DNA from: an uncultured Lachnospiraceae bacterium
GTDB taxonomy: Bacteria; Bacillota; Clostridia; Lachnospirales; Lachnospiraceae
Assembly (NCBI GenBank): GCA_910586255.1
Contig: CAJUHR010000025.1
Coordinates: 11,202 to 75,201 of the forward strand
Direction: 5' to 3'
Length of the DNA stretch: 64,000 nucleotides
The position numbers and the translations under genes were made by a program. Shown one piece after another: positions 1 through 8,352 of this stretch. Every line of letters begins with the position of its first letter. Position 1 is the stretch's first letter. The notes beneath the pieces were generated by a model that made no database searches, was not told where the DNA came from, and worked only from the letters and a program-made list of their open reading frames with translations.

Positions 1-924
1 TTAAATGAGCAGGATATTGAGGATCTTACATATGAGGTGGCAAAGCTGGGAAAGACCGGCAATGCCCAGGTGGAGTCCGTGCTTGATGAATTTTATAAGC
101 TCTGCCTGACCCACAAGATGATGACGGACGGCGGTCTGGATTACGCCCGCAACGTTTTGGAGAAGGCTTTCGGCGAATCCACGGCAAGGAATCTTCTGGA
201 AAAGGTCTCCAAGACCCTCCAGTCCAAGCCCTTCAACTTCTTTACCAAAGGAGATCCCAAGGCGCTTTTCTCCTTGCTGCAGAATGAGCGTCCTCAGGTG
301 ATAGCCCTGATTCTTGCCTATATGGATTCCATGCAGGCGGCTCAGGTATTGGAGGAGCTTCCCGATGAGAAGCGTATACAGACGGTGGAGAGCATGGCCC
401 GGATGGATAGGGTATCCCCGGAGGCCATTGCCATCGTGGAGGAGGAGATGAAGCGGAAGTTTGCCACCATCATCACCAGCGAGGACAATATGAGCCTGGG
501 CGGTATCGACTATGTGGCAGACATGATGAATCATGTGGACCGCAGCAGCGAGCGAAAGATCTTCGAGGAGTTGGGCAAACGCAATCCGGAGCTGGCCCAG
601 AGCATTCGGGACAAAATGTTCGTGTTCGAGAATATACTGGATATGGACGACCGTTCCGTGCAGCGGTTTGTCCGGGACTGCGATGCCAAGGATATTGTAT
701 TTGCCTTAAAGAATGCATCGGAGGATATGAAGAACGTGTTCTTCAGCAATATGTCCAAACGTATGGTGGAGACGGTCAAGGGCGACCTGGAAATCACTAC
801 CAACGTAAGACTGAAGGATGTGGAAGAGGCTCAGCAGAGAATCGTCAATATTATCCGCAATCTGGAGGAGCAGGGTGAAGTGATCATAAAGAAGGGAGGC
901 GACAATGACGACATTATCGCCTAA
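1..924 (+). CDS. fliG: Flagellar motor switch protein FliG (5' end outside window)
   Basis: FliG forms the cytoplasmic rotor ring, mounted on FliF, and its C-terminal charged helix meets the MotA stator. The frame is open from base 1, so the first roughly 30 residues lie upstream; 307 residues are visible of a usual 335-340. The middle domain shows the family phrase ERPQVIALILAYM, and the C-terminal domain has RSVQRFVRDCDAKDIVFALK, the torque helix with alternating Arg and Asp. The inferred upstream neighbour is fliF. The gene overlaps fliH by 20 bp, indicating translational coupling. Family assignment is secure. Confidence 0.97.
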   Translation, partial: LNEQDIEDLTYEVAKLGKTGNAQVESVLDEFYKLCLTHKMMTDGGLDYARNVLEKAFGESTARNLLEKVSKTLQSKPFNFFTKGDPKALFSLLQNERPQVIALILAYMDSMQAAQVLEELPDEKRIQTVESMARMDRVSPEAIAIVEEEMKRKFATIITSEDNMSLGGIDYVADMMNHVDRSSERKIFEELGKRNPELAQSIRDKMFVFENILDMDDRSVQRFVRDCDAKDIVFALKNASEDMKNVFFSNMSKRMVETVKGDLEITTNVRLKDVEEAQQRIVNIIRNLEEQGEVIIKKGGDNDDIIA

Positions 925-1840
925 CCGAAGGGTCATCAAGCGCCCGGATACAGTGGAAAACACAGCAATCGAACAATATGTCCCTCCCCGGGAGTATTTG
1001 GTAAAGGGGGAAGCGGCTATTCCCCACAAGCTGTCCTTTCCCCGGTACGGCAGGGACGGCAAGGAGGCGGGAGAGTATCACATGGCCTACGGTCTGACGC
1101 CTCTGGATGTGGAGGAAAAGCCGAAAAAGCCTCAGCCCCGTGTGGAAGCTCCCCAGGAGGTGAGGGAGATTTCCGAAGAGGAGCAGCCCGGTCCGGACAC
1201 AGAGCTTTTTGAGAAGTGGAAGGAAGAGGCGGCCAAGACCTTAGAGGATGCCAAAAAGGAGGCGGCCCGGATCTTGGAGGAGGCGGCCGACAAGGCCAGA
1301 CAGGAGCAGGCTTTAGCCCGGGAGACCGGTATGCGGGAGGGCTATGAGACTGGGTACCGGGAGGGCCGGGAGAAGGCGGAGAGTGAGTGCAGGCAGGAGC
1401 TTGACAACACGCTCGCTGATTTCCGGGAGGATATGACCCGGGCCTTAAGATCTGTGGAGCGGGCCAAGGAGAACTGTCTGCGGACCTATCTGGATGAGCT
1501 TAAGGATTGCGCGGTGGCCGTGGGAGAGAAGGTGATTCACATCAGCCTTCGTTCCAGCGGAGAGGTGATCAAGCAGATGATCATTGCCGCCACCGAGAAG
1601 CTTAAAAAAACTGCCTGGGTCAAGATTTATATTGACAAATGTGATTATGACATGATGATACAGGCGGATGCCGATATATTGGATGAGCTGTCCCATCTGT
1701 CTGACAATATTAAATTTATTGTCATGGATAAAGAGGACAGGGGCAATTGTATCATAGAGATGCCGGAAGAGATTATTGATGTGAGCGTCAATACACAGAT
1801 GGAGAATATCAAGGATATTCTGGAGAATGTGAGGGTTTAG
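905..1840 (+). CDS. fliH: Flagellar assembly protein FliH
   Basis: FliH is the stator-like partner of the export ATPase FliI. The 311-residue protein starts at an ATG preceded by GGGAGG. Residues 1-85 are a poorly conserved, basic and proline-containing leader. Residues about 100-165 are a charged coiled coil with GxxxG-type spacing (MREGYETGYREG), a FliH/V-type ATPase E-subunit signature. The C-terminal third fits the FliH family fold. It lies between fliG and fliI, overlapping the first and 6 bp from the second. Identification rests on the coiled coil plus position, because FliH sequences diverge quickly. Confidence 0.9.
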   Translation: MTTLSPNRRVIKRPDTVENTAIEQYVPPREYLVKGEAAIPHKLSFPRYGRDGKEAGEYHMAYGLTPLDVEEKPKKPQPRVEAPQEVREISEEEQPGPDTELFEKWKEEAAKTLEDAKKEAARILEEAADKARQEQALARETGMREGYETGYREGREKAESECRQELDNTLADFREDMTRALRSVERAKENCLRTYLDELKDCAVAVGEKVIHISLRSSGEVIKQMIIAATEKLKKTAWVKIYIDKCDYDMMIQADADILDELSHLSDNIKFIVMDKEDRGNCIIEMPEEIIDVSVNTQMENIKDILENVRV

Positions 1841-1846
1841 GAAGGT

Positions 1847-3148
1847 ATGTATGAGAAGATTCCGTCCCTGATCAGCAAGTCGGAGACGGTCAGCCATATC
1901 GGAAAAATTGAAAATGTGGTGGGAATGTCCATGGAAGCCTCCGGCGGCCGGTCCAGTATTGGAGATATTGTCATGATCTACAATGAGGAACAGAATCGTC
2001 AGATGCCGGCAGAGGTGGTAGGCTTTAAGGACGGGAAGATCCAGCTGATGACCTATGAGGCTACCAGCGGCATTGCCTCCGGAAGCTTTGTCCGCAATAC
2101 CAGGCGAAGGCTGAAGGTGCCGGTAGGAGATTTCTTAAGGGGAAGGATCATCAATGCTTTGGGAGAGCCTATTGACGGCGGGGAGAGTTTTCCCGCCAGC
2201 CGCCATTATACGGTCAGCAGCCCTTACATCAATCCTCTCAACCGTCCGCCTATTCGTGAACGGCTGGAATTTGGGGTAAAGGCCATTGACGGTCTTAATA
2301 CAATCGGCAAGGGACAGAGAATCGGTATTTTTGCCGGATCTGGTGTGGGAAAGAGTACACTGATGGGCATGATCGCCAAGAATGTCAAGACAGATATTAA
2401 TGTGATTGCCCTGGTGGGAGAGCGTGGGCGTGAGGTACTTGAGTTTGTCCAGAAGGACCTGGGAGAGGAAGGCATGCGGCGTTCTGTTTTGGTTGTGGCC
2501 ACATCGGATCAACCGGCCATGCTCCGCATGAAATGTCCTTTGGTGGCCACCACAATCGCAGAATATTTCAAGGATCAGGGTTATGATGTGCTCCTGATGA
2601 TGGATTCGCTTACCCGATATGCAATGGCCCAGAGAGAGATCGGCCTTGCTATTGGGGAACCTCCCATTGCCAGGGGCTATACGCCGTCTATCTATGCAGA
2701 GTTTCCTAAGCTTTTGGAGCGAAGCGGCAATTTCGGAAAGGGATCCATCACCGGGGTTTATACGGTGCTGGTGGAAGGCGATGACACCAACGAGCCAATC
2801 TCCGATACGGTCCGCGGTATTCTGGACGGCCACATTGTGCTCAGCAGACAGCTGGCCAACGAGAACCATTTTCCGGCCATTGACATTGGCGCAAGCATCT
2901 CCCGCCTGATGGTGGAGATCGTATCAAAGGATCATCAGAGAGACGCGTCCCGGCTGCGGAACCTTCTGGGCCTTTATCAGAAGAACGCGGATCTGATTTC
3001 CATCGGCGCTTATAAGAGAGGAAGCAATGCGGCTCTGGATGAAGCTGTTTCAAAGATAAATGAGATCAACCGATTTTTGCAGCAGGAGATTGACGAGAGC
3101 TTCAGCTATGAGGAAACCCTGCAGCTTATAGAGAAGATCGTCAGTTGA
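1847..3148 (+). CDS. fliI: Flagellum-specific ATPase FliI
   Basis: FliI is the hexameric ATPase of the flagellar type III export apparatus, related to F1 beta. At 433 residues it has normal length. Walker A (AGSGVGKST) is near residues 164-171, followed by the GERGREV loop, Walker B (LLMMDSLTRYAMAQREI) and the conserved AIGEPPIARGYTPS segment. All catalytic landmarks appear intact. It is followed directly by fliJ, whose ribosome-binding site overlaps the end of this gene. Confidence 0.98.
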   Translation: MYEKIPSLISKSETVSHIGKIENVVGMSMEASGGRSSIGDIVMIYNEEQNRQMPAEVVGFKDGKIQLMTYEATSGIASGSFVRNTRRRLKVPVGDFLRGRIINALGEPIDGGESFPASRHYTVSSPYINPLNRPPIRERLEFGVKAIDGLNTIGKGQRIGIFAGSGVGKSTLMGMIAKNVKTDINVIALVGERGREVLEFVQKDLGEEGMRRSVLVVATSDQPAMLRMKCPLVATTIAEYFKDQGYDVLLMMDSLTRYAMAQREIGLAIGEPPIARGYTPSIYAEFPKLLERSGNFGKGSITGVYTVLVEGDDTNEPISDTVRGILDGHIVLSRQLANENHFPAIDIGASISRLMVEIVSKDHQRDASRLRNLLGLYQKNADLISIGAYKRGSNAALDEAVSKINEINRFLQQEIDESFSYEETLQLIEKIVS

Positions 3149-3165
3149 TTTCGGAGGAGCAAACG

Positions 3166-3630
3166 GTGAAAAAATTTCAATACAGACTGGAGACGGTCCT
3201 GGCCTACAAGACGCAGGTGCTGGACAATTTGAAAACCGAACATGCAGCCATTATGCAGAATGTGAACCGGAAGCAGGAGGAGATCCGGGGGCTCAATCAG
3301 GAGCTGGCAGGCTATGAGAGTCAGTTTGATCAGGCCAAGGAGGATGGAATCTCCATTGAGAGTTATCGGTTGTTTGATATGTGCATCGGGCGTATGGAAG
3401 AGATCATTGATGTGGAGAAGACCCGGCTCAAGGCCCTGCGGAAACAGGAAAACGCCAAAAAGCAGGAGGTCATAGACGCCAAGGTGGACACGTCCAAATT
3501 TGAGAAGCTGAAGGAAAAGAAAATCGGAGAATATCAAAGGGCTGTAATGAAAGCTGATGAGATGTTTGTGGAAGAATTTGTTTCCGGGGTAGCCCTGAGA
3601 CAGAGAAACGGCGGCGGTTTGGGGGCCTGA
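3166..3630 (+). CDS. fliJ: Flagellar export chaperone FliJ
   Basis: FliJ is the coiled-coil stalk that inserts into the FliI ring and activates export. I chose the GTG at 3166 because GGAGG lies a few bases upstream and the protein then begins MKKFQYRLETVLAYK, the family N-terminus; a longer TTG start at 3145 would overlap fliI and contain that Shine-Dalgarno site. The 154 residues are almost wholly charged helix with heptad character and no conserved active-site residues, as expected. It is the last gene before a 165-bp gap. Confidence 0.9.
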   Translation: MKKFQYRLETVLAYKTQVLDNLKTEHAAIMQNVNRKQEEIRGLNQELAGYESQFDQAKEDGISIESYRLFDMCIGRMEEIIDVEKTRLKALRKQENAKKQEVIDAKVDTSKFEKLKEKKIGEYQRAVMKADEMFVEEFVSGVALRQRNGGGLGA

Positions 3631-3795
3631 GTTTACTTTGCAAAACTTGTAGTATTTTCTGCTTTTTTATGTTATAGTATAGAAGTATGACGATTTTTGT
3701 CGCTGGGCGGGTCATTTTTGATGGCATTTTGAATGGGATAATCACGGTCATGCGCCGTTGATTATAGATATAATAATATGGAAAGGAGGGATTTG
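3631..3795 (+). promoter_or_regulatory. Leader upstream of fliK: possible internal promoter and hairpin
   Basis: This AT-rich gap breaks the otherwise tight operon. It contains TATAGT (3673-3678) inside TTATAGTAT, a fair sigma-A -10 box, but no convincing -35 box 16-18 bp upstream. Further down, ATAATCACGG (3738-3747) and CCGTTGATTAT (3755-3765) can form a hairpin with one bulged base. No T-tract follows, so it does not look like a terminator. A weak secondary promoter or a processing hairpin is possible. Confidence 0.3.
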
Positions 3796-4950
3796 GTGGA
3801 GACAGCAGTGAAATTGCAGACCATGGCATCGGCAAAAACCCAGATAACCGGGCGGCAGGTATCCCAGAAGGCCTCTGTGGAGAACGGCGATTTTACCAAG
3901 CTTTTGCAGGCCAAGAAGGATTTGGCAGACAGTGCAGAGCAGGCCGGCCAGACACAGGCAAAGAAGCCGGATAAGAATGATAAGGATACCGTGAAAGAGC
4001 CTTCCAAAGAGAATCCTGAGGACTCTAAGGCTCCTGTGAAGGAGGAAGAGAATTTAGGACAGCAGGAAGCATTGCAGCAGGCAGTTCTCATGCAGGCAGC
4101 GGTCCAGGTGGTAGAGGTTTTAAAGGAAGAGCCGGAGACTGTGGAAGGGACGATGACAGAGACGGTGGATTTTGCAAAACCAGTGGATGGCCTGGCGGAG
4201 GCAGGCGAGAATATGCCAGTGCCTCAGGATGAAGTAAAAGGAGAGTCTGTTCTTCAGGAGATGACGCCAGTGGCAGTGGAGAAACCGCCAGAGGAGAGTC
4301 AGCCTAAGCCTGTTGCCAATCAGCCTCAGGAGTCTGTGGCGGGCGAGATGAGGATTTCAGACAGGACAGATGCCAAAGGCCAGGAGAGAGAGAAGGATCT
4401 GACTGGTTCCAAAGAGGGACAGACCCGGGAAGAGCCGAAGGTACAAAATAGCCAGGAGCTATATAGCGGAGCATCCTTCAGAGCAAGCCAGACAGAACAT
4501 ATATTCCGCGATTCTGGACGGGCAGGGGAGATCCCCTTAAGGACTACTCCTCAGACATTGCCAGAAGATCTGGGAAAGACTCTTGCAGCCAGGTTTCCCG
4601 ATACAGGAAAGACTCTGACCGTGGAGTTAGAACCGGCATCTCTTGGAAAGCTTACTATTCACATGACCTATGAGGCCGGGAGAGCGGCAGTGTCTATTAT
4701 GGCCACAAATCCAAAAACCTTGGAGCTTCTCAGTGAAAAGGTATCGGAGATTGCAGCGATCTTAGAGGAAAAGACAGGACAGAATACAGTGGTTCTCACC
4801 CAGCAGCCTCAGGAGCAGGAGCAGTATCAGGAGAACAAGGATGGTACAGCTAATCAGGGAGAGAGCAGACAACAGGAACAGCATCAAAAAGAAGAAAAGG
4901 GACAGCACAGCGATTCCTTTGCTCAGCAGCTAAGGCTTGGGCTGGTCTAA
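3796..4950 (+). CDS. fliK: Flagellar hook-length control protein FliK
   Basis: FliK is a secreted molecular ruler that switches export specificity when the hook is complete. The start is set at GTG 3796, six bases after AGGAGGG; an upstream in-frame ATG at 3778 would place that site inside the gene. The 384-residue protein has a long low-complexity, Glu/Gln/Pro-rich N-terminal region and a C-terminal Flg_hook domain around residues 260-350 (TVELEPASLGKLTIHMTYE), followed by a Gln/Glu-rich tail. Its position between fliJ and flgD is canonical. Confidence 0.88.
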   Translation: METAVKLQTMASAKTQITGRQVSQKASVENGDFTKLLQAKKDLADSAEQAGQTQAKKPDKNDKDTVKEPSKENPEDSKAPVKEEENLGQQEALQQAVLMQAAVQVVEVLKEEPETVEGTMTETVDFAKPVDGLAEAGENMPVPQDEVKGESVLQEMTPVAVEKPPEESQPKPVANQPQESVAGEMRISDRTDAKGQEREKDLTGSKEGQTREEPKVQNSQELYSGASFRASQTEHIFRDSGRAGEIPLRTTPQTLPEDLGKTLAARFPDTGKTLTVELEPASLGKLTIHMTYEAGRAAVSIMATNPKTLELLSEKVSEIAAILEEKTGQNTVVLTQQPQEQEQYQENKDGTANQGESRQQEQHQKEEKGQHSDSFAQQLRLGLV

Positions 4951-4962
4951 AAAGGAGAGATT

Positions 4963-5601
4963 ATGGCAGACAATTTATCAGTCAGCGGAACATCCAATCC
5001 GTATCAGACTCAGTACTATACGGCTCAGTCCAATGACAAGAACACAATCAGCATGACCGGATTCTTTCAGCTTCTGGCTACTCAGCTGCAGAACCAGGAT
5101 ATGAGCAATCCCATGGACAACAGCGAGATCATGGCTCAGATGACTCAGATGGCTATGGTGCAGTCCATGACAGCAATGAATGATGCGATGAAGAATTCCA
5201 CGGCAGTGAATACTCAGACCTATGCAGCCGGACTGGTTGGCCAGGAAGTGACCATGGCAGTGACTACAGAAAATGCCTATGGACAAGAGACGCCAATCGA
5301 TGTAAAATATGCAAAGGTGGAGTGGGTTAATTTCACCTCTGGTAATCCTACCATTAAGGTGGAGGGCGATGACAGGGAGTATCAGCTTACCCATTTGGTT
5401 GGTATGGGTCGGGTGCCCAATCCCTTTAAGAACAGCACAGAGGGCGAAGATGTGGATGACAAGGATGATGTAGATAACGAGGGCGATGGAGATGAGGGAG
5501 AAAAGGTCAAAAGCGTCAGAAGACTGGCAGCCCTTAAGGAGGATGACGAACAGGATTTTGATCGTGATCTGGAAAACGATCTTACAGCCGCATTGATCTA
5601 A
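4963..5601 (+). CDS. flgD: Hook-capping protein FlgD
   Basis: FlgD caps the growing hook and is needed for FlgE polymerisation. Of 212 residues, the N-terminal part carries the family core MTGFFQLLATQLQNQDMSNP followed by a Met/Gln-rich helix (MAQMTQMAMVQSM). Residues about 100-145 form the short FlgD beta domain. The last 60 residues are an unusual highly acidic tail rich in Asp and Glu with no family counterpart that I recognise. It starts 12 bp after fliK behind AAAAGGAGAG. Confidence 0.9.
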   Translation: MADNLSVSGTSNPYQTQYYTAQSNDKNTISMTGFFQLLATQLQNQDMSNPMDNSEIMAQMTQMAMVQSMTAMNDAMKNSTAVNTQTYAAGLVGQEVTMAVTTENAYGQETPIDVKYAKVEWVNFTSGNPTIKVEGDDREYQLTHLVGMGRVPNPFKNSTEGEDVDDKDDVDNEGDGDEGEKVKSVRRLAALKEDDEQDFDRDLENDLTAALI

Positions 5602-5633
5602 AACAGTATTGGATTTTGGAAAGAGGAAAGATT

Positions 5634-6014
5634 ATGGATATTCATGGGATGCGTGTTTATGAGAACGGCATGTCCGGTATCCCCCACCAGAATACTACAA
5701 CACCTGGGAACGGGGAGTGTCAGCCGGAGTTTGGCCAGCTTCTCCAGGAAAAGGCGAAGGTGGGCCTGAATTTTTCCAAACATGCTGCAAAAAGACTGGA
5801 TGAACGGGGAATCACCGTTGACAATCAGCTGATGAGCGATCTGGAGCACGCAGTGGAGGGCGCAAGGAAGAAAGGCGCTAAGGATGTGGCAGTGATCGGC
5901 GCTCAGGGTGTTTTTATTGTGAATGTTCCCAACAATATGGTGGTCACGACTATGGGTCAGCAGGATATGAGGGAACGGGTTTTTACGAATATTGACAGCG
6001 CCGTTCTGTTATAA
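5634..6014 (+). CDS. Flagellar operon protein of the TIGR02530 (flg_new) family
   Basis: A 126-residue protein of unknown biochemical function found next to flgD and flgE in Firmicutes flagellar operons. The core LNFSKHAAKRLDERGI, the helix that follows, and VFIVNVPNNMVVTTM match what I recall of this family. I use ATG 5634 (MDIHGMRVYENG) behind AGAGGAAAG rather than an in-frame TTG at 5616. It has no signal peptide or membrane segment. It is often suggested to assist hook assembly, but no activity can be read from the sequence. Confidence 0.85.
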   Translation: MDIHGMRVYENGMSGIPHQNTTTPGNGECQPEFGQLLQEKAKVGLNFSKHAAKRLDERGITVDNQLMSDLEHAVEGARKKGAKDVAVIGAQGVFIVNVPNNMVVTTMGQQDMRERVFTNIDSAVLL

Positions 6015-6043
6015 GCAGGACCTCGTATGAGGGTGTTTGTCCC

Positions 6044-6062
6044 GCCTGTGAGACACACAGGC
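6044..6062 (+). other. RNA hairpin in the flgE leader
   Basis: GCCTGTG and CACAGGC form a perfect 7-bp stem with a five-base loop (AGACA), immediately followed by AGGAGGAACGG. A weaker CCTC-GTAT-GAGG hairpin sits at 6021-6032. No T-tract follows, so it is not a terminator. It may stabilise or mask part of the long flgE leader. Confidence 0.4.
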
Positions 6063-6099
6063 AGGAGGAACGGCAGCAAGAAGGGAAGGAAAAGAAACT

Positions 6100-7119
6100 A
6101 TGTTAAGAGCAATGGATTCAGCAGTGGCAGGCTTGCGGGCCCATCAGAACAAGATGGACGTGGTGGGACATAATATTGCAAACGTTAATACATTTGGATT
6201 TAAGGCACAGACTTATACTTTTAAGGAAGCAATGTATCAGACATCTACTTCATCTACAGGCGGTACCACTACAGCTGCCGGTGCTAATGCGGCACAGTAT
6301 GGTTATGGTTCTTTGATGGGAACTATTGGTGTGGATATGACTGCAAGTACGCCGACTTATGTAGGTGGATTTAATGCAAGTATCAGCGGTGACGGCTTTT
6401 TTATGGTTAGAAAAATGAAAACAAATGTTGCTGTTGATGGAGGAGATGCTTCTGCGACAACAGAGAGCATTAAAGGCGGAGACTTTCTATATACCAGAGT
6501 AGGGCAGTTTACATTAGACAGTAATGGATATGTGGTAGATGGGGATAAGAACTTTGTTTATGGGTTTATGCCCAAAGCGGATGATAATACTGCAGTAGAT
6601 ACCACAAAACTGGTGCCGTTGAGAATGCCAATAAAATATGAGAAAGACACTAATGGAAAGATAACCGTTATGTTTTCTAATAACAATTATGATACTACTG
6701 GAATGAATGCTGCACTGCTGTCAAAGGGAGTTGAGATCAACAGCGCTGGCGAGATCACAGTTAAAATTGAGTATGATACCGGAAAACCGGATCCAGATGG
6801 TAATGGGAACATTATGGACAGTGCGGTGGTTTCCCTTGGAAAGCTTGCCATTGCCACATTCCAGAACCCAAATGGTTTAAATAAAGCAGGTGGGAACTAT
6901 TACACTACATCCAGTGGCGATAACTCTGGTGCTGTAAGCGCTACCGTTCCCGGCGGCGCTACTCCGGACCTTATGACCGGCTATGTAGAGGCTTCCAATG
7001 TGGACCTTGCCAAGGAGTTTTCCGATATGATCACCACACACAGAGGTTTCCAGTCCAACACAAAGATGATTACCGTTTCGGATGAGATGTTATCCGATCT
7101 TGTGGCTATGAAGCGGTAA
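6100..7119 (+). CDS. flgE: Flagellar hook protein FlgE
   Basis: FlgE polymerises into the universal joint. The 339-residue protein has the rod/hook N-terminus (LRAMDSAVAGLRAHQNKMDVVGHNIANVNTFGFK; quoted region begins at residue 2) and the matching C-terminus (GYVEASNVDLAKEFSDMI, then a typical terminal helix). The central part, residues 60-300, is AT-richer and Ser/Thr/Gly/Asn-rich, consistent with the variable surface-exposed domain. Length is at the short end for FlgE. It sits between flg_new and flbD as in many Firmicutes. Confidence 0.93.
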   Translation: MLRAMDSAVAGLRAHQNKMDVVGHNIANVNTFGFKAQTYTFKEAMYQTSTSSTGGTTTAAGANAAQYGYGSLMGTIGVDMTASTPTYVGGFNASISGDGFFMVRKMKTNVAVDGGDASATTESIKGGDFLYTRVGQFTLDSNGYVVDGDKNFVYGFMPKADDNTAVDTTKLVPLRMPIKYEKDTNGKITVMFSNNNYDTTGMNAALLSKGVEINSAGEITVKIEYDTGKPDPDGNGNIMDSAVVSLGKLAIATFQNPNGLNKAGGNYYTTSSGDNSGAVSATVPGGATPDLMTGYVEASNVDLAKEFSDMITTHRGFQSNTKMITVSDEMLSDLVAMKR

Positions 7120-7231
7120 TGACAAGAAACAGCATAAAAACAGGTAAGCAAATATGAGAATCAGGCGGCAGAACGAGAACCAGAAGATTATGGATCGCGC
7201 CCGCAAAGCCAGAAAAGAAAGAATATCCGGG

Positions 7232-7262
7232 GAGAGGAGCCGCCAACGCCGCGGCTACTCTC
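7232..7262 (+). other. Strong hairpin between flgE and flbD
   Basis: GAGAGGAGCCGC (7232-7243) pairs with GCGGCTACTCTC (7251-7262) at 11 of 12 positions around a seven-base loop. It lies in the 187-bp spacer between flgE and flbD and has no U-tract, so it is more likely an mRNA stabilising or processing element than a terminator. Confidence 0.45.
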
Positions 7263-7306
7263 TGGGTGATGCGGAGAACCAGGTGGGAGATAAGGAAGGT
7301 AAAGGA

Positions 7307-7507
7307 ATGATAAAAGTAGTTCGTTTAAACGGGGAGGAGCTTTATCTGAATGTTCTTCAGATTGAGAGCATGGAGTCCATACCGGAGACAAAGGTAAAGA
7401 TGATGAATGGCGACTATTACCTGGTAAAAGATTCCGCGGATTCAGTTATGGATCAGATCAGGGCGTTTATCAAAAGCTGCTTTGTTTGTGAGGATAAAGG
7501 CCAGTAA
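7307..7507 (+). CDS. flbD: Flagellar protein FlbD
   Basis: FlbD (SwrD type) is a small protein next to motA in Gram-positive flagellar operons; in Bacillus it raises motor power. The 66-residue product MIKVVRLNGEELYLN... followed by an ESMESIPETKVKM core matches the family. I use the ATG at 7307 behind AAGGAAGG; the frame stays open upstream to 7154, but that stretch is basic, low complexity and contains the hairpin at 7232-7262. No membrane segment is visible. Confidence 0.88.
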   Translation: MIKVVRLNGEELYLNVLQIESMESIPETKVKMMNGDYYLVKDSADSVMDQIRAFIKSCFVCEDKGQ

Positions 7508-7542
7508 GCGCTTTTGAAGCTTGGATTTAGGAGGAAAAGGAA

Positions 7543-8352
7543 ATGGATTTGACAACGCTCGTTGGTATGATAATGGCCATTGGTCTGTGTATATGGGGAA
7601 TCGGAGTGAGTAAGATCGGCAACTTCATTGATCCCCAAAGCCTTGCAATCGTAATTGGCGGTACAATCGCAGCCATTACGGCAAGCTATCCTTTAAGGAT
7701 TCTTTTGGACATTCCCAAGCATATTACAGTATTGTTCAGAGGAAAAAAATATAATATTCCCAAACTGGTGGATCAACTGGTGGATCTGGCCATGCTTGCC
7801 AGACAGAGCGGCCTTCTGGCTTTGGAAGAAAAGGCGGAGGAGATTAAGGATCCGTTTTTAAAACAGAGTGTTCTGATGATTGTGGATGCCAGCGATCCGG
7901 ATAAAGTCCGGGATATGCTGGAAAAGCAGATGGATGATATGATTGCAAGACATGATGAGGCAGCAGGACTTTATGAGAAGGCTTCCTCTTATGCTCCTGC
8001 ATTTGGTATGATCGGTACCCTGATTGGTCTGATCAATATGTTAAAGGGACTGAATCTGGACGGCGGCGGCGGAGCCAGCAGTCTGGGAGCCGACATGTCT
8101 GTGGCATTGATTACCACCTTCTACGGAAGCGGTTTTGCTAATATTTTCTGTCAGCCCATAGCGAAAAAGTTGAGGGTAAGAGAGGCAGAGGAAGAGCTTT
8201 ATTGCTCTACGGTTATTGAGGGACTTATGGGAATTCAGGCAGGTGAGAATCCCAAAATGCTCAGAGAGCATCTTCTTTCCTGTATGAAACAGTCTCAGCA
8301 GAAGAAGCTTCTTTTAAAGGCTGAGAAGTCTGGCGGAGGTGGAGAAGGCTGA
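7543..8352 (+). CDS. motA: Flagellar stator protein MotA
   Basis: MotA surrounds MotB in the 5:2 proton-driven stator. The 269-residue protein has four predicted membrane segments: two at the N-terminus (residues 1-50) and two in the second half containing SYAPAFGMIGTLIGLINML and the YGSGFANIF segment. The large cytoplasmic loop between them carries the charged residues that contact FliG. It starts behind AGGAGG and its stop codon overlaps the motB start (TGATG). Ion type (H+ or Na+) cannot be decided from the sequence alone. Confidence 0.95.
   Translation: MDLTTLVGMIMAIGLCIWGIGVSKIGNFIDPQSLAIVIGGTIAAITASYPLRILLDIPKHITVLFRGKKYNIPKLVDQLVDLAMLARQSGLLALEEKAEEIKDPFLKQSVLMIVDASDPDKVRDMLEKQMDDMIARHDEAAGLYEKASSYAPAFGMIGTLIGLINMLKGLNLDGGGGASSLGADMSVALITTFYGSGFANIFCQPIAKKLRVREAEEELYCSTVIEGLMGIQAGENPKMLREHLLSCMKQSQQKKLLLKAEKSGGGGEG

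Noticed and set aside
2135..2869. 244-codon frame antisense to fliI
   Set aside because: No ribosome site, composition typical of a shadow frame, and fliI is an unmistakable gene.
7154..7306. N-terminal extension of FlbD
   Set aside because: Basic low-complexity sequence over a strong hairpin, poor ribosome site at 7154, and a good one before 7307 where the family's usual N-terminus begins.
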